A DNA stretch of 64,000 nucleotides from Ilex aquifolium (taxonomy: Eukaryota > Streptophyta > Magnoliopsida > Aquifoliales > Aquifoliaceae): assembly GCA_951799425.1 (NCBI GenBank), contig OX637393.1:9060244-9124243 (forward strand), given 5' to 3'. The notes under the pieces were generated by a model that saw only the letters and a program-made list of their open reading frames with translations, did no database searches and was not told the origin of the DNA. Below, in pieces: positions 59,238-64,000 of this stretch (positions are counted from its first letter, which is position 1; every line of letters starts with the position of its first letter). The position numbers were made by a program, and so were the translations under genes.

Positions 59238-59930
59238 TGGAGACAACTATTCTTGTTTTCATCTGTTAGGCTATAACCTAGTGCTCAAGGCCTAGATGTC
59301 TCTCTCAAATCTCAAGTGATATCATTTCTTTTTTTCCTTTTGTTTTCTTTCTTTCCTTCTGTAATTCCTTCCTTTGGACGTGCACAATATATAGCAACAT
59401 AATTAGGACACAATTATTGATACGAAGCGTTAATATAATTCGAACTCGATATATGGCTAATCTTTTTTGCATCATAAATGGATGGATGAATTGACATGTT
59501 CACTAAATCTGTCGTGTTTTGGGTTTTCAAGGTCAACCCCTTAAACACTTCTATAACTCGGAGTTTTTGCTGCTGTTATTATTGTTGTTATTTTGATCAC
59601 CAATCATCATCCATTTTTTCACCACGACAAGCCCAACAAAAGCATCCACAACCAAAACTTTCGTCGTGCCTAATTACCATTTTTTCATCCACTTTTTCTA
59701 ATGGTATTGTTGAAAAAACTTCTCCTTTGGATTTATAGATAAATAAGTCCTATTTTAATCTCTCATCAAATTGCCCTTAAAAGTAATTCTACCATACCAT
59801 AATCAATCAATTTTAAGATGAAAGAATTTCTCCTCGACATTATCACCCTTTTAAGTGCTAACTACTAGTAAAGTATTTGGCTGAAACTTCTTGAGGAAGA
59901 GGGGTATTGTCAAGCCTTATTTTTTATTAT
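59238..59930. other. Gene-free stretch
   Basis: Short open frames only. 59490-59740 has one of 80 codons without a motif. No transposon ends. Confidence 0.3.
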
Positions 59931-59933
59931 TTA

Positions 59934-60237
59934 GGGCGAATTACACTTTGTATTATAAAATTTTTTAAGATTTTCACTTTATATTTTTAAAGATTAAATT
60001 TTTTATATTGCACCTTTCATCTATCAAAAGTGTTGCAATGTGACCCTTCTGTTAAGTTTCCGTTAATTTTACCGTCACTGTCAATTAGTTGTCTTTTGAT
60101 AGAAAAAATAACAGAAACTAACTGAATTGTCACGTTGTAACATTTTTGATACATTGAGGGTGCAATATAAAAATTTTAATTTTTGAAAGTACAAAATAAA
60201 AATTTTAAAATCTTTCAAGATAAAAAGTGCGAAAAAC
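59934..60237. mobile_element. MITE-like inverted repeat upstream of PSAK
   Basis: Left GGGCGAATTACACTTTGTAT and, further in, TATATTGCACCTTTCATCTA; right, inverted, GGTGCAATATAAAAATTTTA and AGATAAAAAGTGCGAAAAAC. Imperfect symmetry centred near 60085. Target duplication not certain. Confidence 0.5.
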
Positions 60238-60339
60238 CTTTTTATTTATTAGGTGTATTATTGTGTCCAAGCATCTGACCAAAAACATCTACACTAGGAC
60301 CCAAATTGGTACATCTCCACCAATCCATCACAAACTTTC

Positions 60340-60603
60340 TCACAACCTTGAAAACCTTATCCATATAAGATTTTATCCAATATGCAAGTGCCATGTCAGA
60401 TGAAGTATCCAAAGTGTATCCAACAATGGCATTCTTAGGCCACAAACTTCTCTTGTGGCTGCCATTGGAAAGCCTCTTTGCTTTGCTCCAACCAGTTTAT
60501 ACATCATTTCCCTTTTAAATCCTATTGAAAGTCAAATTATTCAAATATCATATAGGTAAGAACCCATTACTCTTCTCTGATCACTTACTTTCAAAACAGC
60601 AAA
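60340..60603 (+). promoter_or_regulatory. PSAK promoter region
   Basis: An I-box core GATAAG lies on the minus strand at 60356-60361 and a second GGATAAAA nearby (about 60373). A TATA-like TTTATAC at 60497-60503 would give a 5' UTR of about 75 bases with the CT-rich leader common in photosynthesis genes. I-boxes are typical of light-regulated promoters; their use here is inferred. Confidence 0.4.
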
Positions 60604-63184
60604 ATGGCATCTGCAGTGATGATTTCTCTCCCTCAGTTCAGTGGGTTAAGACCCATGTCTGCCTCAGTTTCCCCTGTCCAAAGCTTGGTTAGTGTTCCTT
60701 TTCTGTTCAATTGTTGGAACTGGGTGTAATGGATCTGTGTATTTATATAATCTTCATTTTCCTGCTTGTTGGGGTTTCTATTTTGGACTAAAGAGATTAT
60801 GGGCAGTGTGTTTTCCTTGTTCTTTTTTTCCCCCAGGAATCATTTATATGCATGAAGTGTGTTAATGATGATTAAATAGTTTCTTGCCTTTAATGACTTG
60901 TTGGATGATTTCTGACTCGGAATAAGTTAATTTGTACACAAAAATTTAACCTTTGTCCATGTAATTTGCTAGATTTTCGAAATATTGGACCAAAATGCTC
61001 CTTTATCCATGAACTTTTTGTACCAAAGTGAGAGACAAGTAAAAATAATGTTTTCAGCTATTAAATTCATTTATATTTCCTGCAATTAGCTATGCTATTG
61101 ATCTCCTAGCAAGAGACTTAACATTTAACCCTCTAAACCTGTTGCACTATAGGATTTGGTGAGACATCAACAAGAAACATGCTAAGCTAAAGTGTTTTTC
61201 GCTCGTAAGAGTCCGATTTTTTTGTTTTTTGGTAAGAAACAAAAGTGCGTAAGGGTCTGTTTGGTTAGGAAGAAAAAAATGATGAAAAGTGAAAATGATA
61301 GAAAGTGAAGTAAAAGAAAAGAAAATGATAGAAAATATATTTTCATAAATGTATTTGGTTAGAATGAAAAGTTTACGGGAAAGTTTTAAAACAATTTAAT
61401 TATATTGTTTGAAAGAAAGTAAAGTTATAAGAATTTTTTTGTAATTGTCTAAATTACTCTTAATTATATTAAATCGGTCTAAAAAAGAAAAAAATATGTA
61501 ATTACAATTGAAAGTTAAAAAATTTTAAAAAAGTGGCTCGAAACCTAATTCTAAGACAATCACCAACACAAAGGTCTTTGGGCCAAATTATGTGATTAAT
61601 TAACCAATAAAATATTTTAAGAAAAATAAGGGTAAAATGAAAATTTTGTTATAGATCACAACTTTCTTGCATTTCCTTGTGTTTTTTACAAGAAAAAAAA
61701 GTTTGTTATTTGCAAAAAAATTTAAAGATGAAAGAAAATTATTTTTTCAATTTTTTTTTTTTCATGCTAACCAAACACATAAAAATTTTAAAAAGTTTCT
61801 CTTTCGTGTATTTTCTACCATTCTCCCGCTAAACGAACGAACAAACGAACCCTAAGAGTCCAATCCCCCCCGCCCCCCCCCCCCCCCCCCCCCACATTGC
61901 CCATATATGACTCATGTTCTTGATTATATGATGGAACAACCCTTTATTCGAGTTAACTCAAACCATTTTCTCATTGACAGTATTTGAATGGTGAAACCTA
62001 ACCTCATACTCAGATGTGATTTTTGCTTGGATTAATGAGGATCGTGTAATACTCTTTTAACTAAAAGATCTGAAATGATTAACCAGAAATGTAAGGAGTG
62101 TGCAAAAGGGTTAGCATTTGTAAATGCTAATAATATTATTTGTTCAGTTGGATTCAAAATGTATGACACTAGCATCTCTCTCTCTCATAAACACACACAC
62201 ACACACACACACACATCTTCACGTTGACTAAATCATATCTTCCAATATGCAGGTAGCAGTTCAGCCCATGAAGCAGAGAGGGAAGGGAGCCTTGGGTGCT
62301 CGCTGCGGTTATATTGGCTCACCTACCAATTTGGTGAGCAAGCTATCAACTATGCTTTGTATTGCATCTTCTTGTGAATTTTATTTCATTATCAGAGAGT
62401 GTCAGTATATATTAGAAGGAACAAATTCTATAGGAAAAGGGCATCAAAGTTTGCCATCACATGTCATATTAGATATCGCTTTCAACCGCACACTTGAATA
62501 GTATATGAAGAGATCGAAAATTGTATTTACTTGCAAGAACTGAATTCTTTGCACTGGATAGTTGCAACTCCGGAAGAGTATCCACTTAAACATACAAATA
62601 GAAGCATTCATACTGGTACATCTAGATGAGACATATGTTCTATTTTATAGGGATTCGTCTGATTCTATTGATTCTTGCTTGAGCCGGGTGATGAATTTTT
62701 CATGTCATATTAGATCTTGCTTTCAACCACACTCATAAATGGTATATGAAGAGTTCAAAAATTGTATTTACTCGTAAGAACTGAATTCTTTGCACTGCAT
62801 AGTTGCAACTTCGGAAGAGTATCCACTTAAACATACAAATAGAACCATTCATAGTGGTACATCTAGAATAGACATGTGTTCTATTTTATAGGGATTCGTC
62901 GGATTCTGTTGATTCTTGCTTGAGCCGGGTGTTAATTTTTTTTTTTTTTTTAACAGATTATGGTGGTTTCTACAACCCTGATGCTCTTTGCTGGAAGGTT
63001 CGGTTTGGCTCCATCTGCAAACAGGAAGTCCACTGCCGGTTTAAAGCTTGAAGTGAGGGACTCTGGCCTGCAGACTGGTGACCCTGCGGGCTTTACCCTT
63101 GCAGATACCTTGGCATGTGGGAGTGTAGGTCACATTATTGGGGTTGGTGTTGTTCTTGGCCTTAAGAACCTTGGTGCACTCTGA
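60604..63184 (+). CDS. PSAK: Photosystem I reaction centre subunit K, chloroplast precursor
   Basis: PsaK is a small two-helix thylakoid membrane subunit on the LHCI side of photosystem I and stabilises antenna binding. Exons 60604-60687, 62253-62333 and 62957-63184 join in phase 0 to give 130 residues, the same length as Arabidopsis PsaK. Start [18 protein letters not shown] is a chloroplast transit peptide; the mature part probably begins near [11 protein letters not shown]. Helix 1 is within [20 protein letters not shown], the stromal loop has [20 protein letters not shown], and helix 2 runs through [20 protein letters not shown] to the stop. All GT/AG sites are intact. Intron 1 (1565 bp) holds a MITE and a C21 tract. 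Intron 2 (623 bp) holds a 241-bp tandem duplication. Confidence 0.97.
61253..61852. mobile_element. PIF/Harbinger-like MITE in PSAK intron 1
   Basis: Left end GGGTCTGTTTGGTTAGGAAG; right inverse GGGTTCGTTTGTTCGTTCGT; TAA on both sides (61250-61252, 61853-61855). Length 600 bp, close to the relative at 10302-10904 (603 bp), to which it is similar in inverse orientation. Confidence 0.75.
61865..61893. repeat. Poly-C tract (C21 core)
   Basis: C-rich run with a single G, ending in 21 C. It sits right after the MITE target site. Length may be unreliable. Confidence 0.85.
62190..62214. repeat. (AC)n microsatellite in PSAK intron 1
   Basis: Short AC run about 40 bp before the exon 2 acceptor. Confidence 0.9.
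62461..62942. repeat. 241-bp tandem duplication in PSAK intron 2
   Basis: ATGTCATATTAGAT begins at 62461 and again at 62702. Both copies continue through GAACTGAATTCTTTGCACTG, GAAGAGTATCCACTTAAACA and GATTCTTGCTTGAGCCGGGT with few differences. Copy 2 runs into the poly-T before the exon 3 acceptor. Confidence 0.95.
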
Positions 63185-64000
63185 ACATGTTCAAAATTCT
63201 ACTGTGTTAATAACAATCTTTAACCATGTCCCAAGTATGCTATTTGCTTGTCTTTGCCCCCACTCTATTTGTTACTCATTGCCTCTTTTTCTTCTTACCC
63301 AAAAAAAGGTAAATAAAATTAAGGATCAAAATTCTGTTTCCATGCATAATTTCGATCAGCTCAGAAGCTGAAACATTTCAGAAATGTGTTGAAACATTTT
63401 GGAAACAAGATGAAAAAAGAGAAAAAAAAAATTGAAACTTTGTTTCTGATACAGAAACACATTGAAACGTCTTGGAACATAGAAATTTCAATATTCAATC
63501 ACTCGGTTGTTTCAGTTTCCACCGAAGGATTTCGTTCATTTCAATGGAAATGAAACAAAAATTTAATCCTTGAATAATACACAAGTATTGAGAACACGGT
63601 GTAAACATTGAATACTACTAGACTTGCAAATATTATACTTCGGAACTATTGGCAGTAGTATTTCCATGGAGATTGGTTGCTAACACATTCTGCTAACTGC
63701 AGCCTCTGCATTCTGCACATCCCTCTGCTAAACATCGTGACACTGTAAAAGTTCTTTGAAAGCTATGATATCCCGGAATCTTCATAAGTTGCATTTTGAA
63801 GTAAATACGAAGATTCCAAAACCAAATTCACTGTCTAATTACTAAAACTTATGACATGAGAATTGTCATACCCCATAGATATTCGAAGTAGTAAGTGGAA
63901 TGAAGATCTGTCGAATACACATGGAAATATGATAACTGGCTTTGACAGTCGCCATATTGCTTTTATAAGTTTTGTGTGCTAGATTGCAAGCAAGATTTTA
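63185..64000. other. PSAK 3' UTR and downstream flank
   Basis: AATAAA-like signals near 63313. From 63360 the words GAAACATTT/AAATGTTT and TTGAAACGTCTTGGAAC repeat loosely (63370-63560), probably a decayed repeat. No further exon. Confidence 0.4.

Overview
The window looks like nuclear DNA of a eudicot plant. The genes have GT-AG introns and encode plant-only proteins: the PINOID auxin kinase, a type-C cytokinin-type response regulator and nuclear-encoded PsaK of photosystem I. Intergenic DNA is AT-rich and packed with plant transposons: Helitrons, CACTA, hAT, Mutator-like and PIF/Harbinger-type MITEs, solo LTRs and SINE-like elements. I see no prokaryotic operon, CRISPR array or intact transposase. 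The genus cannot be read from the sequence alone.

Layout. 0-2.5 kb: the last exon of an unidentified gene (254-366), its probable 3' UTR and a small hAT MITE. 2.5-10.9 kb: a nested block. A CACTA-like element (2520-10910) contains two adjacent minus-strand Helitrons (4609-6198 and 6203-9751). The second carries a five-exon pseudogene of a WAT1-related (EamA/MtN21) transporter. A MITE splits the CACTA 3' terminus 3 bp from its end. 12.4-25.5 kb: a plus-strand Helitron, nested MITEs, a tandem-duplicated SINE/hAT segment and two foldback elements. 25.5-34.3 kb: PINOID (28660-30569, minus) lies between inverted repeat arms of about 1.35 kb, each containing a decayed nuclear copy of mitochondrial 26S rRNA. 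31-44 kb: solo LTRs and gene-free DNA. 44.9-48.1 kb: a Helitron carrying two broken exons of a PDS5 cohesin-cofactor gene. 51-52.3 kb: an ARR22/24-like type-C response regulator. 54.7-58.9 kb: a complex AT-rich foldback element. 60.6-63.2 kb: PSAK with three exons.

The intact genes are PINOID, the type-C response regulator and PSAK. They are functionally independent: auxin-transport polarity, cytokinin/phosphorelay signalling and photosynthesis. No co-regulated cluster is visible. The most informative content is the transposon biology: gene capture by Helitrons, nested insertions dated by target-site duplications, one insertion with its empty site preserved in a duplicate arm, and the inverted repeats around PINOID. 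All family assignments are by eye; no database search was run.
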